Of a DNA stretch of 64,000 nucleotides, positions 10,651 through 22,755 are shown piece by piece. The notes below the pieces were generated by a model, which did not search any database, had not been told where the DNA came from, and saw only the letters and a program-made list of their open reading frames with translations. Positions within the stretch are counted from its first letter, which is position 1. The number at the start of each line of letters is the position of its first letter. The position numbers were made by a program, and so were the translations under genes. The DNA is from Sphagnum magellanicum. Taxonomy: Eukaryota; Streptophyta; Sphagnopsida; Sphagnales; Sphagnaceae. The DNA lies in assembly GCA_021904315.1 (NCBI GenBank), contig CM038913.1, positions 371,958 through 435,957 of the forward strand, written 5' to 3'.

Positions 10651-13433
10651 ATTTTGGCTGATTTCTATTAGTGAGATTTGGTGAAGTAAAAAATAACATT
10701 TATCATTTCGAGAGTTAACAAACACAATAGATGTTAATGGTAGAACGTAAAAACTAACAACACTTAAAGTTGACAATGGCGGTAAACTATGAACAGTTAA
10801 TAGTGTCATCAACAATAAATTAGTTATAGAACAAGGTAGATCTTGGTGTCGTTGAAAGGATTACTAGCACTAACATTTAAAGAGATAAAACCCTAAAATT
10901 ACATTTTTTAAGGACAATGAATGGCAAATTAACAAGATCAATTGATGTAAGGGTTGTTGTTGATGAATGAATATAATCATTCAATAGAAAGTAGATGCAT
11001 GACGACAAAAACGTGGAGGAAAGGTGGAAGGCGCATACGAGGAAAAGGAACAACTTCATGTGGAAAAATCCCAAGTAGAGGTGATGAGAAAGAGCCATTG
11101 GAGGAACAATAAGATTATTTACCATTAAAGAGATGCAAGAACTAGGTGGCATGGAAACATCAACGAGCTACTAAAACTTGCATTTGGAATATGAACCTTC
11201 TTTATGTTCTTGTTTGTGGTGAAATTTTTCTTTTTCATGTACATAAAAGGTGTTTTTAATTATGTAGGAAGTTGATTCTTCACATGTACAACTTGGAAAC
11301 CAAGAAGTGAACATCTCCAAACCCTATCTTATCATTTCATCTAAAAAAGTCGTGTAGAAACCTTTTTGGAAAAAAATTGTTATTAAGGTTTTGTGATGTA
11401 CATGTTCCCAAAACGAGCTCCTTTAGGGTTTTGTGATGTATAAATGAATGTGTTTTGCATTTTGTAGGGGGAGGCTTCCCCAAACCAAACACACACTAAT
11501 GAGGAGGTAAGTTTCTTCTTCCTTTAACCTTTATGTTTCTTTCTTGTTTACTTTCTTGAGGTTTTAAGAACTTTTCTTAAGCTTTCTTTAGGGTGTGGAA
11601 AACTTTTCTTTGAAGCTTTTGAAAGCTTTTCCCAAACTTTCAAAAGCACTTGGGGTCTCAAGCCTTAGGATTTTGTTTTTTTCCTCTCCTTAAGCAACCG
11701 GGGGCCTTGCACTCCCAATTTTCTTTTTGACAAAACAAGAAGCACATGGGGCTTGCAAGCATTGGGTTTCATTTCTTCAAATGTTCAAGAATCGGGGGCT
11801 CAAGGCCCTTGACTTTCTCCTTGCCCACGCAACAAACACCCTAGGTCTTGAAGCCTCGAGTTTTTTTCTTTATGATGATCAAGCTACTATACTTTATAAT
11901 GAATCTAAACACAATATCCTTGCATTGGTAGGCAAGGCCAACAAATGCAACAAAAAATGCATTATTATTAACTTGGCCTCCATGTTGTTGTGCCTTACTA
12001 GGGATGATCGATTGATAAATTAAAATTTTGATTTTGTGGAAAGTATGTTCCATTTGAATCAAAATATAAAATGACATTGCATACAACTTAAATTGAATTG
12101 GATTCAAAAATTTAAAACTAATTGAACTAGAAAAATTAATTCAAATACATTGAAATTTCAATGAGTTTTAATTTTAATTCAATTCAATAAATTATATTAA
12201 AACCAAATTTAATTCAGTTTTTAAAAATGGGATGCATGTTGGTGGAAAAGGTATTGAAAGTTTGTTGATGAACATGATGTTGAAAAAAACAATTTTGAAA
12301 AAGCACAAAGCCAATTTTTTGTTTTTTATGTTTCTTTACTTGAAAATAAGCTAAACATATTCCAATTTGGAATAGTTGAAATGACGACCTCTAGAATCAC
12401 AACTTATGAAATCTAAGGTTGTCCTGCCAAAATTAGGGTATTTAATAGGGTAACTTTAATGAATTGTCATCATTAAAATTAATTTATTTTAAATTTGCAT
12501 TATTCTATGGTATCAAATTGATATACGAATGAAATATTAATATATTTTCATTTGTTCTTTAAATTCTAAAATATTAGAAAAAAGTCTATGATCCTATAGG
12601 TTTTCCATGAAATCATTTCCATTTTCATTAATATAGATTCCATTTTTTAATTTATTAAAAAATTATCTATAATTTGTGAGACAGGTGGTCAACCTACAAT
12701 TCTAAAATCTTTAAACAAGTTGATACCCACCAAAGTGATATGCAACAATTTGTGATGTCAAAGATCATGTCAGACAACAATTTATGTTTACCTATGATAA
12801 GATGTTATGAATAGTTTTTGATCATGACGATGCCTTTTTGTGTTTTTTAATAATGTGATGAAAATTTTATGTTTATAATGTTTATTCATCACGATTTCAT
12901 GTTATGAAAATTTTGCACATGCTTCTATTTAGATGATTAGTTGAAAATTGTTTCAAATGTTTCAAATCTTCAATGTCATGGTAGGCAAATCACTAGTTGC
13001 AAAAATTAATACTTATTCGGGAAAAAAATTGGTTTTGCAATATATAATTTCATGCTAGTGAAATTCTAACTTACCACCCAATGATTTTGGGTTAATTTTT
13101 GCAATTTTGCAAAAAATATTTTCAAAAAAATTCTATAAAAAAATCTCACATTTAAAAAAAAATCACAAAAATTCACCATAAGTGCCTACAATATGAAAGG
13201 GTGATTAATATTTTATACTTTCAAATTTTGTATATTGCCATATTTGATTAAATATATTTATTGAATATCACCACTTGAGCAACATCACAAAATTGAAAAA
13301 AATAAAATTGTTATCACTTTTAAAAATAGTTTGTACCCTGAGCATTATCATTTAAAACGTATTTGCAAGTTCCATGAACCATCCCTTTCTTCTTCCATAA
13401 TGGTCAGCTTGATTTTTTCTTTTGTATTTTCAG
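10651..13433. other. Intergenic DNA without a supported gene
   Basis: Several open frames of 66-98 codons (for example at 10877-11152 on the minus strand and 11727-12023 on the plus strand) lack any known motif. Near 12080-12215 there is a low-complexity stretch made of AATTCAATT/AATTGAATT words. A short repeat at 11879-11941 is listed separately. Confidence 0.4.
11879..11941. repeat. Direct repeat shared with 14823-14885
   Basis: About 60 bp reading AAGCTACTATACT(T/C)TATAATG onward to GGTAGGCAAGGCC recur 2.94 kb downstream with only a few differences. The flanks do not match, so these are not obvious long terminal repeats. Confidence 0.7.
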
Positions 13434-13500
13434 GACACTCACTGCCCTGAATTTTGCATTGTACCTTTTCAAATGTACTGGACCTTCCACATTTTGGAAG
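13434..13500 (+). other. Isolated exon-like segment
   Basis: A pyrimidine-rich tract and CAG precede 67 bases that stay open in two frames and end at an ideal donor, AAG followed by GTAAGTTT. One frame reads DTHCPEFCIVPFQMYW and onward. No neighbouring exon of the same gene was found within several kb, so it may be a stranded exon or chance. Confidence 0.25.
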
Positions 13501-14822
13501 GTAAGTTTTCAAACTCATTCCTTTATTTTTTACTTATCTACATTTTGTTCCGTTTTAAAAAAAATTATCTGAATTTGTAAAAGGAAGGAGAAAAATAAGT
13601 CAGGCTGGCCTTTATGTAGGTGAAGGTCTGAAAAAAAGACAGTTCAAGATTTTTGACTCATTCCCTTGGCCTATTAGCTTAGGGTTGAAATTTCAAATCT
13701 GGAAGGGTCTATTTTCAGACCCTTCTCCTATACCTTTAATTCTAAGCCACGTTTGGCAAGGTATTAGAAAATGCAATTAGAAGAAGAAAAATGATGGCCT
13801 TGGTTTTGTATAATTGTCAATAGAAACATTTAATGTGGGCAAAAATCTGGTACAAAAATTGCCAATTCCTTATTGCAAACTAGTGAGTATTTGAGGATTT
13901 TGAAATGACTGTGATTCTTTGATTTTGAATTGTTAATGAGCTAGGAACTAGCGGTTACACCCAACTAACCATGGTTTGAACATGCGCCTAATTTGTCTAG
14001 GTTGGATAAATAGGTGACTTTCCCATCTGCCCAATATGTTTTAGTTTGTTCAGTTCTCACTTCCCATGTCCCCAAAATGTTCTGAACTGTTCGTTCTCAT
14101 GTTTGCACATTCCCCCATTCTCCTCATTTTGCCTGTTCACAGGTTCCCCACATTCCTCATGTTCCCATGTGAGAACATTGAAAGTTCCAAAACAATGGAA
14201 TGTACGTTCCCGATGTGGTCTTAACTACCATGTAAGTGCCATATAGGTGCCACATCATTGTCACATTTGTGTGGGAGGCATACATGTGGGTCCGTGTGAA
14301 CTTTTTATAAATAAGTGACCTTAAAAAGAACTCCACAACCCAAATGAGATTTTTGCACCCTAAGTTAGAGATCCACACCCCAAAAGCTACACTAAAACCC
14401 TACAGCCCAACACCCCAATCCCCAAACTTGAACCCGTGTTACCCCTGAAATCTCTACACCCCTCATAGCCACTTCGATTTGAATATACTCATAGCATAAT
14501 AATCTGTAAAGTTGACAAATGGTGTATTACCTAAACCATTCTCATACCTATTAGTATGTACAAACGATGTACAAAACAAGGGGTGTGTCACACTGTGGCC
14601 TTCCCTTCTACCTTAAAAAGTATCTTAAGGCAAAAGAAGAATTATGGAAACTCAAATATTTCACCACACAAAAAATATAATCTTCAAAAAATCCTCAAAA
14701 AAAAACCAAAATCCTTCAAGACATAATTCTATAACTAATCTCAAATTTCGATACAAACGAAAATATCATCTTTCAAAAATCCTCATATAAAAATAGACCT
14801 ATTACCTAGGGGCCACAATCCC
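13501..14822. other. Intergenic DNA with a GTTC-rich patch
   Basis: Between about 14045 and 14185 the words GTTC, CCCATGT and TTCCC recur, and TGTTCCCATGTGAGAACA forms a near-palindrome. The 66- and 73-codon frames over this patch are not supported. The rest shows nothing. Confidence 0.4.
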
Positions 14823-14885
14823 TTAAGCTACTATACTCTATAATGAATCTAAACGCAGAATCCTTGCCTTGGTAGGCAAGGCCCA
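14823..14885. repeat. Direct repeat shared with 11879-11941
   Basis: Second copy of the roughly 60-bp sequence. It is followed by a CCACC/CACAG-rich stretch containing a 119-codon open frame (14922-15281) with no recognisable domain. Confidence 0.7.
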
Positions 14886-15705
14886 TACAGTGCCACCACT
14901 AGACCAGCACCTTGACACTAGGTGAGACTACAAGTACAAGAACTTGCACATTATAGTCTCGTCACCCAAAGCTCATGGCACCACACAGGTGGGCTAAACG
15001 CCAAAAGTGGAGAGGCCACAACTAAGAATTGCTGCCTAATTGATGCCTACACACACCCACAAGCTTTTACAACACCAGATGCCTCAAGGTTCCGAGTAAA
15101 GAAAGCTACAAGGAATGTTCTACATGACTCCCTTCAACCCAACTCCATTGCTAAACTCAAAATCCCACCAAAATTAGTCACAAAGAATAACACTGCCACA
15201 TTGTTTACCTCCCAAAGCTTTATTATCTCTGAAGTTATTTCATCTTCCAAAAACTCTCACCTCAAAACTCCCCCCACCTGAATTGAACTGCACTATTGTT
15301 TTGAATTCATTTCCATCAACTTCTACTTTTTACTCGTCCATGATGTTTGAACTAACACACATTCATGCAGTTTTGTCAATCAATACATCCTCTTCTTCGT
15401 GGAATGGAGTCCTTCTACATTGGAGTCCTCTTGTGCCTTTCAATGACTAATAACTGGCAGAAGTTGTCTTGCACTAGATGTCAACCATCACTGTGGAGGC
15501 ACAAGGAGGAACAAGATGTTTTGGTGTTAAAACAAGAAAAAGAAGGTTCTTTTCCGGTTCTGTAGTACATGTGAACTCGCAAACTCTTTGAGCAAACTTT
15601 CTACAATGGTTTTAGATAGATTTGAAATCCGGTGTCAAAAACAGATGCTGGTACAATTGCTAGAAGCATTTCACATAGTTGAGTTGCTGTCCTTTGGGAA
15701 GAGAT
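14886..15705. other. Transition to the gene island
   Basis: GC content rises clearly here. The open frames at 14922-15281 (+) and 15365-15565 (+) have no motif I recognise and are left uncalled. Confidence 0.4.
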
Positions 15706-15867
15706 GGAGGAGGTAACCTCCGCAAGATGAACATTGCTTGTGGTCTGCCCCTCAATTTCACGTGCAATCCTCCATGCCTCCCTCTCCCTTTCACGTGTCT
15801 GCAGTCACCTCTAAAGCTTGGTTGTGTAAAGCTCCTCATCGAATGTGCTTTCAACACGAAAAAAAGG
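15706..15867 (-). pseudogene. Ataxin-2-like (CID3/CID4 type) LsmAD domain fragment
   Basis: Read on the minus strand, one frame gives VESTFDEELYTTKL, then two stops (TAG at 813-811 and TGA at 807-805 within the 15.8-kb block), then REAWRIAREIEGQTTSN and VHLAE. This is the signature of the LsmAD domain of ataxin-2 and its plant homologues, the PAB-interacting CID proteins that bind poly(A)-binding protein and RNA. The order and spacing of the two halves match the domain, so both come from one ancestral exon. The usual EERG after HLAE is replaced by unrelated sequence. No Lsm domain or PAM2 motif was found nearby. I infer a dead exon fragment next to the 5' end of the SDN-like gene. Confidence 0.65.
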
Positions 15868-16123
15868 TCTTGTACATTTCGAATTGATTCCAACTTCTGC
15901 ATAGCACATGTTATAGCCAATTCTTCAAGATTTGGAACTTCATAACCACCATCAGGTGCACATTTCTTCAATTACAAAGACGGAGCTCTTAGGGTTTAGG
16001 GTTTGGCAGAATATGCAACCAAAGACGCACATCCGAGTCGGAACGGAGGAAGTCGTAGGACGCGAAAGAAGGCTTTGGGTCTGATTCCTTTTTTGCGTTC
16101 TTAAAGATCCGAAGCTTTTCGCC

Positions 16124-19100
16124 ATGGCGGTCATTGGTGGAGGTTCTAAGTACTTGACGGGGTTCAAGGAGACGGACAAAGACGTATGCATTGTGCTTCC
16201 TTCTCTCGGTTTCATTAGCAGGGTTGTTGCTGCTGCTGCTGCTTTTGCATTAGTTTTTTTGATGGGTGGGTGGGTTTTACAAGAAGAAGATGGTAAAACA
16301 ATAAGTGTGCATGCGACGGACGGGGAAAAAACCACAGGTTTTGGTCAAGATAGTGAAGCTCTCGCAAGGGAGGAAAACCAAAGGGCGGAAAGGAGATTGG
16401 AATCTAGCGTCAACAGGAAGAGGGGAGATTCTGACAATGATCCCGCCAAGCACCCTGTGGATGTGCTTGCCTCCTTTGTGCAGACGTTCACTGAACCCGA
16501 AGACATTGATGTGAGTGAGAAGCTCGCAAAACCCTAAACCCCTTCAGCTGCCTTCGTTTCTTGATTCAATAAAATTGTTGTATGCAAGACCTGAGTTCTC
16601 TGAATTGCTACTTCTTTGGCTCCGTGAGAGCTTCTAGATCGGGCTCACAAATTGTTTTATGGAAAAGGGTCAGTGATTGAAGAAACTGTGTCAGAATTAG
16701 GGTTTTGCAATTGGTGCATGTAGAGAAGAAGCAGATTTGATTTTAGAACTCTGGGAGAAGAATTACTTCAGCTGGATCTCAAGGATTGTAGATTCCTTAA
16801 GACTTGCAATTGCTGGTTATGTATGCAGGAGAAGCAGTTGTGATTAAAGAAAGTCTGGGAGAAGAATCAGGTCAGGTGGATCTTGAGGATTGTGGGTTAT
16901 TGGATGAATAAGGCTTTGCATTTGCCTGGATTTGGATAAGAGGCAGGTTGAATTGAAGAAGTCTGGGAGAAGAATCAGTTCAGCTGGATTGTAGTTTCTC
17001 GGATGGTTGAAGAATACATTTTAGAATAGCAACTTTAGGGTTTTATAGATCAGGGAAAATAAGCCTTAAAGTAGCAAACAACGATGAAGAACTCTTTGTT
17101 GGAATGCACCATGGGCCTGTAACTGTGCCTATTATTGTTTTCCATGATGAGCATGCAGATGGTGAAAAGGGCCCAGAAGTGGGCTTGATGCATGGAAAAT
17201 TTGAAACTGTTGGGTGAGACCCAGCCAGGGCCAAAATGTCCAGAACAGGTGTGTGCAATTTAGGACACAAAGAAAGAACGAGCAAGGCGAGGAAAGAAAT
17301 CAGCATACAAAGTAGGAACTTTGTAGTTTGGTTGGTGCATCAAGCATGCAAGTATAGATGTTCCTCTTTAGCAAAATAACCATTACTCATTGATTTCTGG
17401 TTGTTGTTTTGTGTTGAAGTAAAATCTATAGGCATGGGACTGACGGATGACAGCTTCCTAGTTGAAATAGAGGTGAAATCTAATCAATGATGTATGTGTA
17501 TTGAATTGCTGACATGCCAATGGTGGTGCAGGAGCTGGTGGAATTAACACAAGTGCATCCCTTGTTCCAACACCTCTACAATTTTCCTTCCTACCATGAG
17601 GTTTCTGTTCACTTTTTTCATGGGAAGCAAGGAGGGCCACAGTTGTCCCAGTTTCTTTTTTTCTATTTTATCAGTGAAATAGAAGAGTTAGCTTTGCAAC
17701 CTCACCTTGTGATGTAGATTGTGGAATCACCATCCTGCCTCCAATTTTGCTACATAGGTGTTCTTGTTCAAGTTACTTATATGGGGCTAAAAGAACACAG
17801 ATGGTAGCTGTTTTTATGTATCTCCCCAGTTCTGTTGTTTTTGCAATCACCCTTTTTGTCTGCTGCGGGTTGCATTCCCATCCACAGTGCATACATTGTG
17901 TGTTTTTCTTACTTTGTCCCAAATTTTGTAATGGCTTTACAGGGATGGAAAATATTAAAAAGAGCAAAGGAGGCAAGCAATCCAGAAAGACTTGTGTCAC
18001 TTGGCTGGGAGTTGGTGCAATGTGCAAGACATCACACTGAAGTTGTCCATATTTGTGCAGTTAATTGTGATTGCAAGCTGGGCGGAAGAATTGTGATTTG
18101 ATTCAGGAAACTCACTTTTCTTATGCAATTTTGTGTTACCTTCAAAGTGTTGTTGTGGAGTTTTATCCTCAATCTCATAAATAGTTTGAAAGATATGCAA
18201 GTTGGGGATTGGCATAAGAATTTAATTACATTGAAAAAATGTTAGCTGGGAGATGGGAGTTTCGTACAAAGGGCATAATGAAATACCCAGATGTGAAATA
18301 CAGTATACCAATGGTTTTAAATATGCTTCTTCAAGTACCTAGTCTCTGTGTGAAGAGACTTGTTATGGTCAAAAGAAAACTCACTTCTAAATAGTGTGCT
18401 TTGCTTTCTGGAACAATGTCCATGCAGACAGTAAAGAGGATCTGCAAGTGGGCTCATTGTCATAAGCTGGAGGAGCTCTTGAATGCAACTCATCCATGGC
18501 CAAAAACTCCTGAACAGGTGTGCAATTGAGAATGAAAAGCCAATTGGGTGTATCAATGATTATACAATGTAATCTGGAATGATATTGATCCTGAGTGATG
18601 ACCCAGTGAAATAAGCTCATTGATTTGTTTTCACCAAAGACCACTTTATTTGTGCCATGAGTCCAACCAAAATGCAAAGACATATTATTTGCTTTATGAA
18701 CAACATGCTTTGCTGGCTTTCTCCTCCTAAAAGGCTCTTCTGGCCAAAGCAAAAAGGAGGCTGCCATCATTTGTATAGGCTCACATCATTGAAATGGGTG
18801 GAATTGTCAGTTCAATCTAACCCTATTTGAAAACTTGTCTACTGGGTGTGGTTGTCAGGGGTGGATCATTTCAAAGAGAGAAAGGAAAATCGATGTTCCA
18901 GAAAGGCTCATTGCTCTTGATTGTGAAATGGTGGACTGTGAAGGGGGTGAAGCCCAGATTGTGAAAATCTTTGCTGTTGACCGCAACTGTGATGTAAGCA
19001 TGTAATCTCAGAAGTTGCTGTTTTTCCCCTGCTTCACAGTCTGGTATGGACCGGGTCAAGGTTCTCAGTCAAATTCCATCTTCTAGTTTGTAAGCATGCA

Positions 19101-21837
19101 CTATGTTTGGAGAGGAAGCTTACAGTAGACTTAATTATGGTGGCCTTGGGTGTGGCATGCAGATATTGATTGACGAGCTTGTCTTGCCAAATAAGAAGAT
19201 GGTGGACTACCTCACACACATCACAGGAGCGAAGGCTGAGGACCTAGAAGGAGTCTCTCTTACCGAAGAAGCTGTTCAGGTCTGTTGTCAGCCCCAATTT
19301 ACCATTTATGGTCTGTTGAGGATCTAAGAGAGGTTTCTGTCCTATTTAAGAGAGGTGCCCAGGTCATTTTCCAGCAGTTGTGTTCCAGGGTTTGGGCAAC
19401 TTCAATCTGATGGAGAGTGCAAATATAGATTTTGTAATTATAGAGAGCTGTTTCTGAGTTGCAGAGATGGTGAAGAAGCTACTGAGTCCAGGCACTATTC
19501 ATGTGGGCCACAGCTTGGACCATGACTTAAGTGGTACAGTTACTCTTGCCTCTTGCCACAGACTAGGAGTCACTCGTCTCTTGTATGAGAATTCTGAACA
19601 CATATACCATTGAATGGTTCTCAGTTGGTGTCTGACAGAAGGTTGTTGATGCTGTGAGAATTGCCCAGGTTTAGGGTTGATGGGGTTTAGGATTATGGTC
19701 TGAAACAGGAAAAAGGGAAAGACCACTTCAGATCTACATTAGTGTGATGAGGGTTATTGTATGCATGCCTACTACATCTAATTATGGTGTTTGCTTTGGT
19801 GGTCAGTTTTGAAAATTGATCACCAACAGGTGATTGACACAACATTTATATTCCAACTGAGGACTTGTGCATTGACTCGCTTGCCCAGCCTTGTCAACCT
19901 CTGTAAGGTACATGCTGAATTTTTCTGACTGAATTCTATGGCACAAGTTTACGGTTGGAATTTTGGATCTCTCAATTGACATGCAAGACACATGATCTCT
20001 TCTTGATTGTGCTAGAAATGAGTTGGGGTCTGTCAGGACTTTTCTTGTCAGTGGATTCACTGTATTCTTTTATGTGACTTTCTTATGTTGATCATTCTCA
20101 AATTCCTTTGGGGGAAAACTGGCTGTATTACAATATGATTTCAGGGTGGAAGGAAAGCCTTGCAACTGTTTGGATGATGCTATTGTTCCCATGCGCTTGG
20201 TCTTACATAGGCTTGAACATGGCCTGGAGGGGTATGATATTACTCAGTCCAAGAGGGTAAGTTGTGACTTTTCCAGAAAAGCTTAGAAACCCTCTAGATT
20301 CTTAACTTTTCAAGTGTCTTGCTCTTGTTCTTTCTTCTATTTTTTTGTGGGTGTTTTCAGTCAGGGCATGCTAGATATTCCAATGGGTCTAAGGAGCCCA
20401 GAAATTTTCTTGGACTCTTACTGGTTAAATATCAGCGCGTCATAATGTGGTGTTGCTGATCACAGGTGAAGCAAGAATCAGTTTCCAAGCTCTTTTTGCA
20501 CAAGCTGCCCAATTTCTTGACAGTCACAGACTTACAGACTTTGTTCACAATAGAGTTTCCTTGTGAAATCCAGGTTGTTTCTATTTCCTACCTTTCTCAT
20601 GGGCTGGATAATTGGGTGTTTGTTATTGTTAATTGTATATGGTTAGTGGCAAGGACTGGGCTTTGTTCTTGGCATCAGGGGAATTCAGCATTGAAGTTCA
20701 ATATACAGGGCCTAATTTTGCTCAAATCTCCTCACTTTTGCAGTAGATAAAGTCTCGGGTATGCATGTTGGAAACACCATCCTTGTAGACCACAATCATG
20801 TAAGGATGATGAGAAGCCCAATAGATAATGTCATGCTAATTGAAAAATGGAATGGTAGGGTAGATGTATTTTTGAAATACTTGATGGGTGAAGTCCTTAC
20901 CTATTTGGAGGCTTTTCATTCCACAAGTGACTCCATGTTTACATTTGTGCAGCGCAAAATGTTATACAGCTTTAGGTGATATATAATTGAAGAGGGTAAT
21001 GAACTTGTGTTTGTGAATCTCATGTTGACAGGAAATTACTGTGAAAAGTCAACACAAGACAGGCTCCACATATGCTGTTTTCAAGAGCAGGGAGGAAGCA
21101 GATTCTGCATTTGAGCAGTTACAGGGCTTTCATGCCGTGGTATTTGTTTGTCTAAACCCTATTCTGTTTCACTACCCTTTGTGATGATATACAATTCACA
21201 AAATTCTGTTCAGAAAAATAAGTTTGAGTATGAGATGAACCTGTAATAGCTGACCATTATGTTTCGTAATGTGGCTGGGATTAAGATACAGAGTTACATC
21301 TGTGTGCTCTGTTTGTCTTTAGAACTCATTTGGTTTTCCACAAAAGACAGTTGCCTTGGAACACTGGACAACAGTAGCAAGAGGGTTGAAATTCAAGTGC
21401 GCAAGATGGTGAATTTCAAAACACCCATTGTACCACAACCGCAGAACAGGGACTTTGGAGATGCCTCATTGATGAATTCAACACTAAATGCCTCCAGAAA
21501 GAGGCTACTTCCAGAAAATGATGATGAGAGTAGGGTTGCAAAACATGGAAAGTTTGAAGAACTTCCTGGCGCTGTTAATTATGGGGTGCTGACACTTCCA
21601 ACTGAAGTCCATATGTTACAGGGTGGGGGTTTTGGAGGATTTCAGAGGTTTTGGTGGGGTCCCAAATACAGTGGTACCAACTGGGATAGTCCCAAGTGGA
21701 TTCAGGTTCTTTGTCCATGTTTTCAGGAGTTGCACTATGCAAAGTTAGAACTTGCCAAAGCCCATGTGGAGCTCCAGCTTAGAAACATTGATGTCAACAG
21801 GTTACTGCTCTTTCACACGGGGAACACCTTTCTTGAT
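16124..21837 (+). pseudogene. SDN5-like small-RNA-degrading exonuclease with RRM, apparently decaying
   Basis: Exons read, in order: 16124-16510 (ends DPAKHPVDVLASFVQTF then a GTGAGT donor), 18428-18517, 18859-18993 (LIALDCEMVDCEGG, DEDDh motif I), 19163-19279 (THITGAKAEDLEGV), about 19467-19530 (SPGTIHVGHSLDHDL, motif II), 19830-19907 (VIDTTFIF), 20145-20256 (CNCLDDA, motif III), RRM exons 20466-20573 (VSKLFLHKLP) and 21032-21139, and a tail from about 21320. Plant SDNs are 3'-5' exonucleases that trim small RNAs in the nucleus; SDN5 carries a C-terminal RRM. Damage: the catalytic histidine of motif III is Cys, the residues between LCK and motif III are missing, phases do not fit around motif II and motif III, and the RRM beta-strand TVALE and the following LDNSSKRVEIQVRKM lie in different frames (about 21363-21370). 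TTTAGGG boxes lie upstream (15991-16005). The N-terminal exon also has an unusual hydrophobic stretch near residues 30-50. Confidence 0.7.
17159..17248 (+). repeat. Duplicated, dead copy of the 18428-18517 exon inside intron 1
   Basis: Both segments are 90 bases, start after GCATGCAG or CCATGCAG and end at GAACAG followed by GTGTG. They agree at about 54 of 90 positions, and similarity runs past the donor (GTGTGTGCAATT against GTGTGCAATT). The live copy reads ...KWAHCHKLEELLNATHPW; this one has a TGA after KWA. Confidence 0.5.
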
Positions 21838-22755
21838 TTCTTTAAGATACTTTGAGTTTGTTCAATATGAGCTTTAGATTTAGAAGCTGAAATCTTCTTC
21901 ACCTGTGTCTAGAGATTCAACTGCAGAAAGGGTTTTGTAGTTTTGGGGTCTAACTTCTGAGGAACAACTTTGGGGAGCAGACCTCCATAGCAGAGGCCAC
22001 TTTATTTAACAAATGGTAATAGTTCCCTTCGAATAAAAAATACTGAATAAGCTGCTGCTGCAAGTTGCAGATGGACCTTATACATCACCTGTTATTCAGG
22101 TTTGGAAGCTTTTTGAAAAAGTTGTTGACATGCAGAGAAGTTCAAGTATATTCATCTTCACTGCTCTGATGTCATCAGGGAATACTGGGGGCAATGTTCT
22201 ATTGTTGGAATGCATGAACTTTGTTCTTCAACAAGAGCTTCTCCATGCTAAAGATTTTAAGTCAACCTGTGAGCTGATCTGACAATAAGGTTTACTTGGA
22301 CATGTCCAAGCTGAACACAACTATCATTAAAGATAGAAAAGAAAATAGAATTCATATGGCCTGTGAAGGTCACCACCCATTCATACTGCAAAAGTATCAC
22401 ATAAATCAGCATGAAGTTGCTTCTCAAGACACAGAAATATCATTTGAATCTGGTTTTTTGCAAAATTTTGACAGCTAGTGTTCAAACAATATGACTTGTA
22501 GGTACAAGTAACTGGACTTGCCTTTTGTATAAGAATCCAAGGACAACTCTTCACTGGAGTATTTATATTATCACACAATGTATTATACTCCAGCCTGGTC
22601 CGATTGTGTGAAGTTCTTGCCACCTGATGAATGGTACATATCAAATTTAGAATAAAAATCAAAATAAAAGTCACGTTTAACAGATGTTAGAAAACACAGT
22701 TCAAGAAGGGATTTAACTACTCACCAACAAAGTAAAGGCAAGCTCATTGCAACCG
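21838..22755. other. 3' flank between two convergent genes
   Basis: The SDN-like gene and the minus-strand gene at 22756 end towards each other here. Open frames at 22296-22478 and 22381-22674 have no motif. No coding exon is supported. Confidence 0.5.

Noticed and set aside
15660-15971. 103-codon minus-strand frame rich in Gly and Arg
   Set aside because: It overlaps the LsmAD fragment in a different frame; the LsmAD reading explains the sequence better.
16124-16510. A separate small membrane protein gene from the hydrophobic stretch after the ATG
   Set aside because: The end of the frame (DPAKHPVDVLASFVQTF) resembles the N-terminal region of SDN proteins and it ends at a good GTGAGT donor, so it fits as exon 1 of the SDN-like gene.
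17020-17218. Open plus-strand frame reading VGMHHGPVTVPIIVFHDEH
   Set aside because: Looks protein-like but has no start, no clear acceptor and no family I know; it overlaps the dead exon copy in another frame.
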